Numbered from the stretch's first letter, positions 14,110 to 21,682 are shown. The stretch is DNA of 23,156 bases from CAYVHB01 sp964450865 (GCA_964450865.1 CAYVHB010000042.1:1-23156), one strand, 5' to 3'. A program made the numbers and translations. The notes: generated by a model from the letters alone, not told the origin.

Positions 14110-14146
14110 CAAAAGGCATTCTGCGTTATACATGCGCAGAATGCCT
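14110..14146 (-). terminator. Terminator of the FabK-like gene
   Basis: A perfect 12-bp stem, AGGCATTCTGCG (14114-14125) with CGCAGAATGCCT (14135-14146), has a 9-nt loop. On the minus strand it is followed by TTTT. It lies about 115 bp after the stop codon at 14260. Confidence 0.65.
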
Positions 14147-14259
14147 TATACGCGGTCGTCTTGCCGGAGATGTCCGGGGATAAGCTATGAAGCCCTGCTT
14201 TTATGACAACAAAGAGGGAAAGCAATTATAGAATGGTTTGGGAACAGCAAGTTCACCAT

Positions 14260-15333
14260 TTAAATGGAAGCGGCTGCCGCATAGCCGGCCTTCAGGTCGT
14301 CAAAAATTGCTTTGACCGACTCCATCTTCTCAGCCAGGTAAGCGTTCGTGCCAGCGAAAGCAAAGCCATTTCTCATGTGACCGCGCTTTGCGTTCATTAA
14401 AGCCACAATGATGCAATACGGACTCGTTTTATAGTCACAGGTACTGATGCAGTGATATGGACACTTGAAAGGGACTTTTTCACCGGCCTCGACCGAATTG
14501 AGAAAACCATTGGCAATCGCGCGGCCAGGCAGGCCAACCGGGCTTTTAATGATGACAATATCATCCTTTTTGGCGTCAATGTAGGTCTGCTTGAACGCGT
14601 CTGAGGCGTCGCATTCGTCTGTCGTGACAAAGCGGGTGGCCATCTGGACCCCGGACGCCCCTAATCGCATAATTTTATAAATATCCTCGCCCGAATAGAT
14701 GCCGCCGCCCGCGATGACCGGAATAGGCCTCTGGAATTTCTCCACGAAGGGTTTCATTTCCAGGATGACATTGCTGACCAGTCGTTCAAGAGCAAATGCC
14801 GGATCATCGATCTGTTCGGTTTTGAAACCAAGATGACCGCCGGCTTTCGGGCCTTCAACGACAATAGCATCCGGGACATAGGAAAACTTCTCAATCCAGC
14901 GCCTGGCGATAAGGGTAGCGGCGCGCCCGGACGAGACAATCGGAACGAGTTTGGTCTTGACCGTGCCGTTTAAAAACCGGGGCAGGTTCAAAGGCAGGCC
15001 GGCGCCGGAAAATATGATGTCGATCCCCTCGTCAATTGCAGTTTCAACCATCTCTGCAAAATTGGTCATCGCGACCATGATATTGACGCCGAGAATACCA
15101 GAGGTTTTCGCCCGGACTTTCTGGATTTCCTTGCGCAAGGCCCGGGTGTTCGCCTCGCAGGTATTCGTATGGTAATCCGGCTCGTACATGCCGATGCCGG
15201 GGGTGGCGATAACACCAATGCCACCTTGTTCGGCTACGGCCGTGGCCAGCCTTGACAAGGAGATGCCGACGCCCATGCCGCCCTGAACGATTGGCACTTT
15301 GGCGATCAACGGACCTATTTTCAATTCTTTCAT
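14260..15333 (-). CDS. FabK/nitronate monooxygenase family NAD(P)H-dependent flavin oxidoreductase
   Basis: A TIM-barrel FMN enzyme of the NMO/FabK superfamily; relatives oxidise nitronates or reduce enoyl-ACP. The N-terminus has LIAKVPIVQGGMGVGIS, LATAVAEQGGIGVIAT, GVNIMVAM, DIIFSGAGLPLNLP, VPIVSSGRAA, VVEGPKAGGHLG (the conserved His of the family), PVIAGGGIYSGEDI and GASGVQMATRFVTTDEC (phosphate-binding end of the barrel). The C-terminal part is unusual for FabK, with clustered cysteines (FKCPYHCISTCDYKTSPYC) and MRNGFAFAGTNAY, typical of a clostridial NMO subgroup in which these Cys may hold a metal or disulfide. Length 357. AGGAG lies about 10 nt before ATG 15333. rpsU is upstream on the same strand, separated by about 160 bp with a tandem duplication. 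The physiological substrate cannot be decided from sequence. Confidence 0.85.
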   Translation of the reverse strand: MKELKIGPLIAKVPIVQGGMGVGISLSRLATAVAEQGGIGVIATPGIGMYEPDYHTNTCEANTRALRKEIQKVRAKTSGILGVNIMVAMTNFAEMVETAIDEGIDIIFSGAGLPLNLPRFLNGTVKTKLVPIVSSGRAATLIARRWIEKFSYVPDAIVVEGPKAGGHLGFKTEQIDDPAFALERLVSNVILEMKPFVEKFQRPIPVIAGGGIYSGEDIYKIMRLGASGVQMATRFVTTDECDASDAFKQTYIDAKKDDIVIIKSPVGLPGRAIANGFLNSVEAGEKVPFKCPYHCISTCDYKTSPYCIIVALMNAKRGHMRNGFAFAGTNAYLAEKMESVKAIFDDLKAGYAAAASI

Positions 15334-15383
15334 CGTGGTGACTCTCCTGTTTTGGATACGGGGGATAACGCGCTGGACCGCCC

Positions 15384-15453
15384 AATGGAAAAGTCCTTCA
15401 AATCAGCAGACCATCAAGAATGGGAAAACCCTTCAAATCGGCAGCCCATCAAG
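15384..15453. repeat. Tandem 35-bp imperfect duplication between rpsU and the FabK-like gene
   Basis: Two head-to-tail units occupy 15384-15418 and 15419-15453, starting AATGGAAAAGTCC and AATGGGAAAACCC and both ending CCATCAAG, with 30 of 35 positions identical. They lie in the leader of the flavoprotein gene, about 50 to 120 bp upstream of its start. No coding role is apparent. Confidence 0.75.
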
Positions 15454-15493
15454 ATACTTTGCATTGACTTGATCCTTGAGGCATGGCCAGGGA

Positions 15494-15676
15494 TCAGTAT
15501 TTTTTCCGGTTGCGCTTCTTGGCTGCGGCCCGCCTGCGGATATCCCGTTCGCGGTTGTTCTCAAAATGGGATTTCACTTTGTATTCGCGTAAAATGCCAT
15601 CATTGGCGACAACTTTTTTGAATTTTCTTAAGGCCTGCTCGAAATTTTCCGGACCGTTGACGATGACTTTTGCCAT
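15494..15676 (-). CDS. rpsU: 30S ribosomal protein S21
   Basis: A small basic ribosomal protein of the 30S subunit, near the anti-Shine-Dalgarno region and needed for efficient initiation. The 60 residues follow the S21 pattern: MAKVIVNGPENFEQALRKFK, then DGILREYKVKSHFENN and a strongly basic tail RRRAAAKKRNRKKY. AGGAG lies about 8 nt before ATG 15676. The length is normal. It is not next to yqeY or dnaG here, its frequent partners. Confidence 0.93.
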   Translation of the reverse strand: MAKVIVNGPENFEQALRKFKKVVANDGILREYKVKSHFENNRERDIRRRAAAKKRNRKKY

Positions 15677-15798
15677 GAATTATTCTCCTGCATGAAATTC
15701 TTCATCTTCTTCTGACGCTGTTTGTCTTCTATTCGAAGTCAGGCGTCTTCCTCTTGTGGTGGTTTTACAAATGCTCGATTCTAAAATATCTCTTCAAA

Positions 15799-15834
15799 AA
15801 TCCAGGCAACACCTGAAATCCAGGCAACACCTGA
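15799..15834. repeat. Perfect 18-bp tandem duplication
   Basis: AATCCAGGCAACACCTGA occurs twice head to tail at 15799-15816 and 15817-15834, about 120 bp upstream of rpsU and directly beside the hairpin at 15843. It is non-coding as far as I can see. Confidence 0.85.
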
Positions 15835-15868
15835 AAAAGCAAGCCGCTGAACCCAACTGCTCAGCGGC
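15834..15868 (-). terminator. Possible terminator upstream of rpsU
   Basis: GCCGCTGA (15843-15850) and TCAGCGGC (15861-15868) form an 8-bp stem. Read on the minus strand it is followed after four bases by TTTTT (complement of 15834-15838). It could end transcripts from the pirin side before the rpsU promoter. Confidence 0.45.
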
Positions 15869-16223
15869 GTTGCTGGTTACGGGGGCGTGCAGCCTGGCCA
15901 TAATTCTGTTGCGGATCGTGATCCTGCGTAACAAGATCAGTCCGACAAACGATCATCCATGGTCAGCTTGAGTTTCCGTTTTATTATCATAGCGCATAAA
16001 CGATAAAAAGTATATAAAATTAACGCCGGTGACATATTCAGCGGGGATGGCAACGGCGGTTTTAGCGGCGGCGGTGGCTCAAGCGGCAAGTATTTGAGTG
16101 TCAACGCCATATCATATTTGCCCCCTGGCCGCTCACGGCCAGGCAGTCCTTTACAGCCCTGTCGGCGTACGCAATCGCAATTACAAAAGAGAAATCCCAA
16201 TTACTGCCCGTAGCGAACGAAAT

Positions 16224-16922
16224 TCAGCGTTTTTTCATCTCGATCACGATGACATGGGACTGCGCAACGGCTTGCAAGGTGATCGGCTCCTCGACAATCT
16301 CAGCCGCGTCGCGCGCACCAAGTCCGATTCCATTAACCTGCGCAGTGCCTTCAATTTGAATGAGATATGCCTGGCGCCCTGATTCGACAACAAAGTCAAT
16401 CGCCCGCCCGGCCTCGAGCTCCAGCACATAAATATTGGCATCCTGGTGGATTTTGACGGGTGCCTGTCCATTCGGCCCGGAAACGATATTCAGCCACTGA
16501 TTATGCCGGTCTGCCCAGGTGTAGCGATAATCCCCATAATTGGGCTGGTAGCCCTTCTGGTCAGGCAAGATCCAGATCTGCAGGAAACGTGCCGTCTGGC
16601 TGCCCCAGTTGTATTCACTATGCCGGATCCCCGTCCCGGCGCTCATGTACTGGACATGGCCGCGGGAAATCGTATTCTGGTTGCCCATGCTGTCACCGTG
16701 GGTCAGTTCGCCGTCAATCACATAAGAGATAATCTCCATGTCCCGGTGCGGATGTGTCGGAAATCCCGTCTGGGACTGAACCAGGTCATCATTGACGACC
16801 CGGAGAACCCCGAACTGAATGTTGGCCGGATTATAATAATCGGCGAACGAAAAGTGAAACAGGCTCTGCAGCCAGCCAAGGTTGCTCCGCCCCATTTTCT
16901 GATGGTCTATCTTCTTGATCAT
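16224..16922 (-). CDS. Pirin family protein (bicupin)
   Basis: A bicupin metal protein of the YhhW/YhaK type; some relatives have quercetin 2,3-dioxygenase activity, but most have no known physiological role. The N-terminal cupin carries the metal motif FPTHPHRDMEIISYVIDG (His-x-His, then Glu) and MSAGTGIRHSEYN (second His), with LQIWILPDQKGYQPNYG characteristic of the pirin family. The second half is the shorter cupin without obvious ligands, as in YhhW. Length 232 fits exactly. AGGAG lies 9 nt before ATG 16922. The histidinol phosphatase gene is 52 bp upstream on the same strand, so the two may be co-transcribed. Confidence 0.92.
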   Translation of the reverse strand: MIKKIDHQKMGRSNLGWLQSLFHFSFADYYNPANIQFGVLRVVNDDLVQSQTGFPTHPHRDMEIISYVIDGELTHGDSMGNQNTISRGHVQYMSAGTGIRHSEYNWGSQTARFLQIWILPDQKGYQPNYGDYRYTWADRHNQWLNIVSGPNGQAPVKIHQDANIYVLELEAGRAIDFVVESGRQAYLIQIEGTAQVNGIGLGARDAAEIVEEPITLQAVAQSHVIVIEMKKR

Positions 16923-16945
16923 GATTTCGCAACTCCTTTTTCCTG

Positions 16946-16981
16946 GCCGGTATTGCTCAGGGCGCCGGTCGTGCTCAGAGC
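16946..16981. repeat. 18-bp tandem duplication at the histidinol phosphatase stop codon
   Basis: Two units, starting GCCGGTATTGCTCAGGGC and GCCGGTCGTGCTCAGAGC, lie at 16946-16963 and 16964-16981 with 15 of 18 matches. The second contains the stop codon of the phosphatase gene. It appears to be a local slippage product in the short spacer before pirin. Confidence 0.6.
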
Positions 16982-17805
16982 ATATGAAAGGTTGGAATCA
17001 TCCGCTCATAGGTGCAGAATTGCGTAAAGCCGAGCGCTTGCAGGTCGGCCTTTACATCCTGGATATGAGCTCCCAGGTATTCTGGCTTGTGGGAATCACT
17101 GCCGATCGTGATAATCCGGCCACCCAGATCGTGATAGAGCTTGAGAATGGCCCGCGACGGCATCAAGTCTGGAATACCATAGCGGAAAGAAGAGGTGTTC
17201 ACTTCGATGCCCTTGCCGTCACGAATGACGGTGGCGAGAATCCGGGTGATCATGGCCTGGTTGTTGGCCAACGGATAGTCTCCCTGCTTGTCATATCGTT
17301 TGATCAGGTCCAGATGCCCGACGACACTGTAATCATGATACTGGGTGATGACCTCATACAGGCCCTGATAATAGCCGTCGTTGTATTCTTTCTGGGTTTT
17401 ACCCTGTTGGAAGGCCTGGTTCCAGAATTCCAGGTCAGCAATCTGGTGGATTGACAGGATAATAAAATCGAGGTCATACTGGCGGGTCAATTTCTGGAAC
17501 TTTGGGATGGTGTGCGTCTGCACCCCGAATTCCAGGCCTTGCCTGATGACGATCTGGCCACGATATTTCGCCTGCAGCGCGCCGATCTGCCGGAAATAGG
17601 CTTCGTAATCCACATTCAGGATAGGCAGTCCTTCAAAATAACGAATTTCCTCTCCTGTATGCCAGTCATTCTTCACACCGTAATCGACATGGTCGGTAAA
17701 GCAGATTTCGTCCAGCTGCCTGGCGATCGCATCCTGGACGACTTGTTCCATTTCGTAAAACGAATCATCACTGTAGTGGCTATGGACATGGTAATCAGCA
17801 ATCAT
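16975..17805 (-). CDS. hisK: Histidinol-phosphatase, PHP family (HisK/HisJ type)
   Basis: Predicted to dephosphorylate L-histidinol phosphate in histidine synthesis; PHP phosphoesterases use a trinuclear metal site. Ligand motifs are all visible: ADYHVHSHYSDD (His6, His8), FTDHVDY (Asp38, His39), GLEFGVQ (Glu), IILSIHQI (His), VVGHLDLIKRYD (His, Asp) and GSDSHKPEYLG near the C-terminus (Asp, His). The ATG at 17805 is chosen because GGAG lies about 7 nt upstream and it puts the first metal motif at residue 4, as in known members; the frame is open to 17934 but the extra 43 residues have no family counterpart. Length 276 is normal for the group. No other his gene is in the window, so the enzyme could act on another phosphomonoester. 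pirin follows after 52 bp. Confidence 0.88.
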   Translation of the reverse strand: MIADYHVHSHYSDDSFYEMEQVVQDAIARQLDEICFTDHVDYGVKNDWHTGEEIRYFEGLPILNVDYEAYFRQIGALQAKYRGQIVIRQGLEFGVQTHTIPKFQKLTRQYDLDFIILSIHQIADLEFWNQAFQQGKTQKEYNDGYYQGLYEVITQYHDYSVVGHLDLIKRYDKQGDYPLANNQAMITRILATVIRDGKGIEVNTSSFRYGIPDLMPSRAILKLYHDLGGRIITIGSDSHKPEYLGAHIQDVKADLQALGFTQFCTYERMIPTFHML

Positions 17806-17983
17806 TTTCCGGCTCCATTTCATCAAGGATTTCACGATGCGGGGTTGAATGTCAGTCAATACTTGACCTCGTCCTGATACCGGTGCATACCGTTGCTTCG
17901 CTGCCTTCAGGATATTCCATTCCGGACCAGGCATTTATATTTTACTGATTCGGCATAGATATGTAAATTCTGCTGATTACCAT

Positions 17984-18580
17984 GCTTTTTGCGTTTTTTA
18001 TCAGATTATTGTCAATAATTACATGATCTACATCGTCGAAAACATCGGGGGAAGCAGTAAAACCATAGGCCAGGCCGCGGCTATGGCCGCGATCCTGGAA
18101 GTGCCAGTCATGGCCCTTTTCCCATTCTTTTTGCGAAAAATCAGTTCGCGACGGTTGCTGGCCATCGGTTCAATGTTTTTCATCATCAAGACCCTGGCAA
18201 CGTTGCTCGCTGCTAATGTGACGCAGTTCCTGCTCGCCCAGATATTCCAGATCGGTGCTTTCGCGCTTGATCTGCCGGCCTCCGTATATTTGGTGAACAG
18301 CATGATGCGAACATCGGATTCAACAAAAGGCCAGGCGTACCTGCAAATGGCCGTCACGCTGGGTGGAATCATCGGCAATCTGCTGGGCGGATTGCTGCTG
18401 AATCGCTGGAATGTCCAGACCATACTAGTGGCAGCACTGGTTTCGGCCACGATCGGAGCCAGTCTCCTGGTAGCCGGCCTGCAGAGAAATCGCCAGAAGT
18501 CATTCGCTTCTTCCATGTGGTGCCCTCATCACCGGGTCTTGCCTGGTCGCTTACAGAGTGCCCGCAACAATCATTCATGA
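17984..18580 (+). pseudogene. C-terminal half of an MFS transporter, 5'-truncated
   Basis: The frame encodes FYQIIVNNYMIYIVENIGGSS, EVPVMALFPFFLRKISSRRL, about four further hydrophobic helices, QIFQIGAFALDLPASVYLVN and LGGIIGNLLGGLLLNRW. These are the landmarks of the second half of MFS_1-like (nucleoside/oligosaccharide proton symporter) carriers. The matching N-terminal half with six helices is missing: upstream is the 5' end of the divergent histidinol phosphatase gene. Homology begins before the first ATG (18023), in frame from about 17984, with no ribosome binding site, so this is a truncated gene. The final 30 or so residues (after GLQRNRQK) look like non-native read-through. Confidence 0.7.
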
Positions 18581-18703
18581 CCCTTAGCCAGGTCATGATG
18601 TTCACGTTAATCAGCCACGTTAATCAAACCCGCACTCGCAATCCCACCCAAGCCTGGGTATCATCTTATGCAACGGTCAGTCCCTCAAGGATTGAGCACC
18701 GAA
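18581..18703. other. Short spacer with small repeats
   Basis: CATGACC (18576-18582) and GGTCATG (18591-18597) form a small inverted repeat, and CACGTTAATCA is repeated at 18603-18613 and 18616-18626. I see no gene. Confidence 0.4.
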
Positions 18704-18738
18704 ACAAAAAGCCCTGAGACGCTACAGCCTCAGGGCTT
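18704..18738 (-). terminator. Terminator of the tRNA-Arg gene
   Basis: AAGCCCTGAG (18709-18718) pairs with CTCAGGGCTT (18729-18738), a 10-bp stem. On the minus strand it is followed by TTTTTG (complement of 18704-18708). It lies six bases after the tRNA 3' end. Confidence 0.8.
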
Positions 18739-18743
18739 CTATT

Positions 18744-18820
18744 TGGTGATCGCGAGAGGATTCGAACCTCCGGCCTGCGGTTTAGGAAACCGACGCTCTA
18801 TCCTGCTGAGCTACGCGATC
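18744..18820 (-). tRNA. tRNA-Arg (anticodon CCT)
   Basis: Minus-strand cloverleaf: 7-bp acceptor GATCGCG/CGCGATC, D-arm GCTCAGCAGGATAGAGC, anticodon loop TTCCTAA with anticodon CCT, T-arm GGAGGTTCGAATCCTCT, discriminator A and an encoded CCA end. It reads AGG codons. The base of the anticodon stem (positions 27-43) shows a U-C mismatch, while the other four pairs are intact. It has its own promoter and terminator, so it is a single-gene transcription unit. Confidence 0.93.
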
Positions 18821-18833
18821 GCGCGTATCAAAC

Positions 18834-18862
18834 ATTCTAGAGCATCCGGTGACCCGTGTCAA
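18834..18862 (-). promoter_or_regulatory. Promoter of the tRNA-Arg gene
   Basis: On the minus strand TTGACA (18862-18857) and TAGAAT (18839-18834) are 17 bp apart, with the tRNA 5' end 13 bp beyond the -10 box. The -35 hexamer overlaps the stop codon of the DUF3006 gene. Confidence 0.75.
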
Positions 18863-19086
18863 TCGAAATAGCATTCACTCATGCGGCGGATTTCGCGGCG
18901 ACGGAGCTCAGTGGTCTTCTGGTCAACCGCGAACTGATGCTTGTCATTGACCTCGACGATGAAGTCACCTTCATGGGCATTCAACGGCAGGGCCTGACGG
19001 GAGACGTTGGCGGTAGTGCGGTCCGACATCGCAATGACGGCCACATCATTGTCAAAGTGATCGATGAAACCTTGTAATCTGGCCAT
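18859..19086 (-). CDS. DUF3006 domain protein
   Basis: A 75-residue protein starting MARLQGFIDHFDNDVAVIAM, followed by SRQALPLNAHEGDFIVEVND and a C-terminal TTELRRREIRRMSECYF. This matches DUF3006: a short beta-rich domain with the D-R-F-E-G-D-x-A-V, L-P-x-x-x-x-E-G-D and RR-x-x-I-x-x-L-M signatures, often encoded beside late-competence or metallo-beta-lactamase (ComEC-like) proteins. The function is unknown. The ATG at 19086 is preceded by GGGGAGG at a good distance; the frame is open 24 codons further upstream but without homology. Its stop overlaps the tRNA promoter. Confidence 0.75.
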   Translation of the reverse strand: MARLQGFIDHFDNDVAVIAMSDRTTANVSRQALPLNAHEGDFIVEVNDKHQFAVDQKTTELRRREIRRMSECYFD

Positions 19087-19181
19087 ATTTGCCTCCCCAA
19101 CGATTGCCCCTGTCATGAGGCTGACATGTTCCCCGGGAGCACGACTCCGCTCTGACATGCCTTCGTATTGTTACGATGCTG

Positions 19182-19190
19182 ATTATAGCA
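19182..19190 (-). promoter_or_regulatory. Extended -10 promoter of the DUF3006 gene
   Basis: On the minus strand TGCTATAAT (19190-19182) is an extended -10 element. The -35 region is weak. It lies about 95 bp before the DUF3006 start. Confidence 0.5.
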
Positions 19191-19667
19191 CGGCTTTATG
19201 ATATAATCCACAGCTTTTTCGTAACTTTTAACATAAATTCAGGATAAATTGAAAATAAATATTGAAATATTTCGAACACCTCAAATTTTAATCCGTAACA
19301 CGCATATTACAGTATCATAAATCTGTAAAAAAACAGCAACTGGCAGCCATTCCGTCAGCCATACTTGCAGCGGCTATTCTGGCGATGGCTGGTCACTCAT
19401 ATCGGTTCTGTTGAGCCATTCCGTATGTTCCTGAAGCCGGTCATGCTCATGGCGATGATTGATCGCTCGCAACGATTGATTTTTCCGCTGGTCGGCATAC
19501 AATGAACTTGATAGATGTCAGCCAGGCAAAACCGGCTGGCTGATTGACTTATCATCAGCGAAGCCACCAGCCAACCGATTAGCCATCAGACCGGTTTATT
19601 TTCCCTCATTCAAGCCGTCAGTGGCCAGGCAGGCTACTGGCCGGCAGGACAAGGACAAGGTCAATCA
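19191..19667. other. AT-rich intergenic region upstream of the exporter operon
   Basis: No gene is seen. Positions 19195-19335 are much more AT-rich than the rest of the window and contain a perfect palindrome AAATATTGAAATATTT (19257-19272) and an inverted repeat TTACAG...CTGTAA (19307-19328). A further 8-bp stem, TCAGCCAG (19518-19525) with CTGGCTGA (19536-19543), lies closer to the exporter start. I cannot assign a confident promoter for the exporter. Confidence 0.45.
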
Positions 19668-20867
19668 ATGAAAGAAAACAAAAAAACCAGGGCAGTCGCC
19701 CTGCTCACGGTACTCAGCATCGTACTCAGCATGGCGTTTGGCATGCTGCTCACCCAGGCCGGGTGTGCCGCGAACCGGCAGCTGCTGCTCAGCGGCACCG
19801 TTGAATATACTCAATATGATGTGTTTGCTCAGGCGGCTGGCCAGATCCTGGCTGTGCATGCCAGCGAGGGGGACTCCGTCGAGGCGGGTGCCCTGCTCGC
19901 CAATATTGACAATGCTGTGCAGCTAACAGCCGTGCGCCAGGCGCAGGCCCAGGTTTCCATACGCGAGGAGCGGCTGGCGGAACTGAAAGCGGGTTCACGG
20001 ACCGAACAGATCGCCCAGGCCGAGGCCGTGGTTGCCGCCGCCAAGGCACAATACGAGGATGTGAAAAATGGCCCGACGGCCGAGCAGATTGCCCAGGCCA
20101 AAGCTGCCGTCCGGATCGCAGCGGCCAATCGCGATACTGCCCGAACAGCCTATAACTTCGCCAAAGATCAATACAACGAGGCCAAGGCTGACTATGATGA
20201 CGGTATCTTGCCGGCAGCCAGGCTCGACGATGCCCGTTTCGCCCGGGATACAGCCTATGGCAACTATCAGACAGCCCAGGAGCAATACAAGCTGGCCCAG
20301 GCCCAGCTGGCAGTCGTTGAAAAGGGTGCTACCCCGGAAGCGATCGCCGCCGCCAAAGCCCAGCTGCAGCAGGCTACAGCCGGGCTGAATCTGCTGAAAA
20401 GCGGCTCAACGGCCTACACGCTCGCCGCCGCCCAAGATGAACTTGACGCTGCCACCGCCCAGCTCATACAGGCAGAATTGCTGCGGGACCGCTGCGAGAT
20501 CCGCTCACCGGCAAGTGGTATCCTGACTATCATCGGGCCAACTGCGGGTAGTATGATCAGCGCCGGCGGTTATTTCGCGACGATCGCCGATCCGCAAGAT
20601 CTGTGGATGCACGTTTACATCCCGCAGTCCCGTCTCAAGCTGGTGAGCCTGCAGCAGGCTGTTCCGCTCACGACCACGGCGTGGCCGGGAGAAACCTTTC
20701 AGGGAACCGTCGTTTTCATCGCATCAACGGCCGAATTTACGCCCAAAAACACCGCGACCAGCGAGGCCAAGGAAAATACTGTTTTCAAGCTCAAGATCCG
20801 GATCGACGATCCGGACCATAAGCTGCGGGCCGGCATGACCCTGGATGCCGCCTGGTCACTGGGCTGA
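19668..20867 (+). CDS. HlyD-family membrane fusion (periplasmic adaptor) protein of an ABC exporter
   Basis: The adaptor subunit of a YbhG/YhiI-type export system. It begins with a basic N-terminus and one hydrophobic anchor (ALLTVLSIVLSMAFGMLL). A lipoyl/biotinyl-like half (GTVEYTQYDVFAQAAGQILA, EGDSVEAGALLANIDN) leads into a long alpha-helical hairpin of about 170 residues with repeated AEQIAQAKAAV and EAIAAAKAQLQQAT motifs. The second half-motif (CEIRSPASGILTIIGPTAGSMISAGG) and a beta-barrel (MHVYIPQSRLKLV, GETFQGTVVFIASTAEFTPK, KLKIRIDDPDHKLRAGM) close it. Length 399. The start ATG 19668 has AAGG about 8 nt upstream. The ATPase gene starts 14 bp after its stop, so they form one operon. 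The substrate cannot be told from sequence; drugs and lipids are typical. Confidence 0.88.
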   Translation: MKENKKTRAVALLTVLSIVLSMAFGMLLTQAGCAANRQLLLSGTVEYTQYDVFAQAAGQILAVHASEGDSVEAGALLANIDNAVQLTAVRQAQAQVSIREERLAELKAGSRTEQIAQAEAVVAAAKAQYEDVKNGPTAEQIAQAKAAVRIAAANRDTARTAYNFAKDQYNEAKADYDDGILPAARLDDARFARDTAYGNYQTAQEQYKLAQAQLAVVEKGATPEAIAAAKAQLQQATAGLNLLKSGSTAYTLAAAQDELDAATAQLIQAELLRDRCEIRSPASGILTIIGPTAGSMISAGGYFATIADPQDLWMHVYIPQSRLKLVSLQQAVPLTTTAWPGETFQGTVVFIASTAEFTPKNTATSEAKENTVFKLKIRIDDPDHKLRAGMTLDAAWSLG

Positions 20868-20881
20868 GCGGGGCAGCGATA

Positions 20882-21679
20882 ATGATGCAGAATATTGATA
20901 CGGAATACGCCATTATCGTCGACGGTCTGACCAAGCAGTTCGGCGATCTCACAGCCGTCGACAACATCAGCTTCCGCGTCCCGAAGGGTGCCATCTTCGG
21001 TCTGCTGGGGCCCAATGGCTCCGGCAAATCAACCACGCTGCGCATCTTGTGCGGTGTGCTGCATCCAACGAGTGGCCAGGTGCTGGTAAACGGCCTGGAT
21101 GTCGTGCATGACACTGAGGCGGTCCGGCAGAATATCGGCTATATGTCGCAGAAGTTCAGCCTCTATGAAGACCTGACTGTTGACGAAAACCTGACCTTTT
21201 ATGCAGGCATCTATGGTCTGAACAGGGCCCAGTGCGCGGCACGCAAGCAGGAACTCATCACCATGGCCGGACTCAAAGGCCGGGAGAAGACACTGGCCGG
21301 CAAGCTGTCCGGCGGCTGGAAACAGCGCCTGGCCCTCGGTTGCGCAATGATTCACAAGCCCCGGCTCCTGATCCTCGACGAACCAACCGCCGGCGTCGAT
21401 CCGGTCTCCCGGCGGGTATTCTGGCAGATCATTCATGGCTTCGCCAGGGAAGGCATCACCGTCCTCGTGACGACGCACTACATGGACGAGGCCGAGAGCT
21501 GCGATACCGTCAGTTTCATCCTCGGCGGCAAGCTGATCGGCATCGACTCCCCCAGCGGTTTCATGGTCCGCGAGGGCGCCGGCAAGCTTGAAGATGTCTT
21601 CATCGCCCATGTCGAACGCGCTTTCGGTCAGAAGATCGACATCCGCTTCGTCAACGAGGAGACCCAGCCAGACCAGTAA
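20882..21679 (+). CDS. ABC exporter ATP-binding protein (YbhF/CcmA type)
   Basis: Powers the exporter with the ABC-2 permease downstream. Walker A is GLLGPNGSGKSTTLRILCG (about residues 39-57); the Q-loop lies in GYMSQKFSLYEDLTVDENL; the signature is LSGGWKQRLALGCAM, the variant with Trp found in YbhF-like proteins; Walker B is LLILDEPTAGVDPVSRR; the H-loop His is in VLVTTHYMDEAESCD. The C-terminus ends with GKLEDVFIAHV, normal for the drug/lipid (DRA/ABC-2) group. Length 265 is that of one nucleotide-binding domain, whereas the Escherichia YbhF has two. It is spaced 14 bp from the adaptor gene and 3 bp from the permease frame. Confidence 0.92.
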   Translation: MMQNIDTEYAIIVDGLTKQFGDLTAVDNISFRVPKGAIFGLLGPNGSGKSTTLRILCGVLHPTSGQVLVNGLDVVHDTEAVRQNIGYMSQKFSLYEDLTVDENLTFYAGIYGLNRAQCAARKQELITMAGLKGREKTLAGKLSGGWKQRLALGCAMIHKPRLLILDEPTAGVDPVSRRVFWQIIHGFAREGITVLVTTHYMDEAESCDTVSFILGGKLIGIDSPSGFMVREGAGKLEDVFIAHVERAFGQKIDIRFVNEETQPDQ

Positions 21680-21682
21680 ACA

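Larger units (their letters stand above)
13747..14259. other. Intergenic region between the ammonium transporter and FabK-like genes
   Basis: No gene is seen in these 513 bases; the short open frames have no ribosome binding sites or family resemblance. The region holds the leader of the transporter gene on its left and two hairpins at 14045-14072 and 14110-14146, annotated separately, which look like terminators of the minus-strand flavoprotein gene. Confidence 0.5.
15677..16223. other. Intergenic region upstream of rpsU
   Basis: No intact gene is seen in these 547 bases. They hold the rpsU leader, an 18-bp tandem duplication (15799-15834) and a hairpin (15843-15868). On the plus strand, 16007-16110 encodes a glycine/serine-rich stretch (DIFSGDGNGGFSGGGGSSG) that resembles the tail of YgcG/TPM-type proteins but has a stop just upstream and no start, so it is at best a remnant. 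Confidence 0.45.

Noticed and set aside
15384..15868. A CRISPR array suggested by the repeated units
   Set aside because: Only two directly adjacent copies of each unit with no spacers.
16007..16211. A glycine-rich small protein gene on the plus strand
   Set aside because: A stop lies just upstream and there is no start codon or ribosome binding site; noted only as a possible remnant.
17806..17934. A 43-residue N-terminal extension of the histidinol phosphatase
   Set aside because: The ATG at 17805 has a good ribosome binding site and puts the metal motif at the usual position; the extension has no counterpart in the family.
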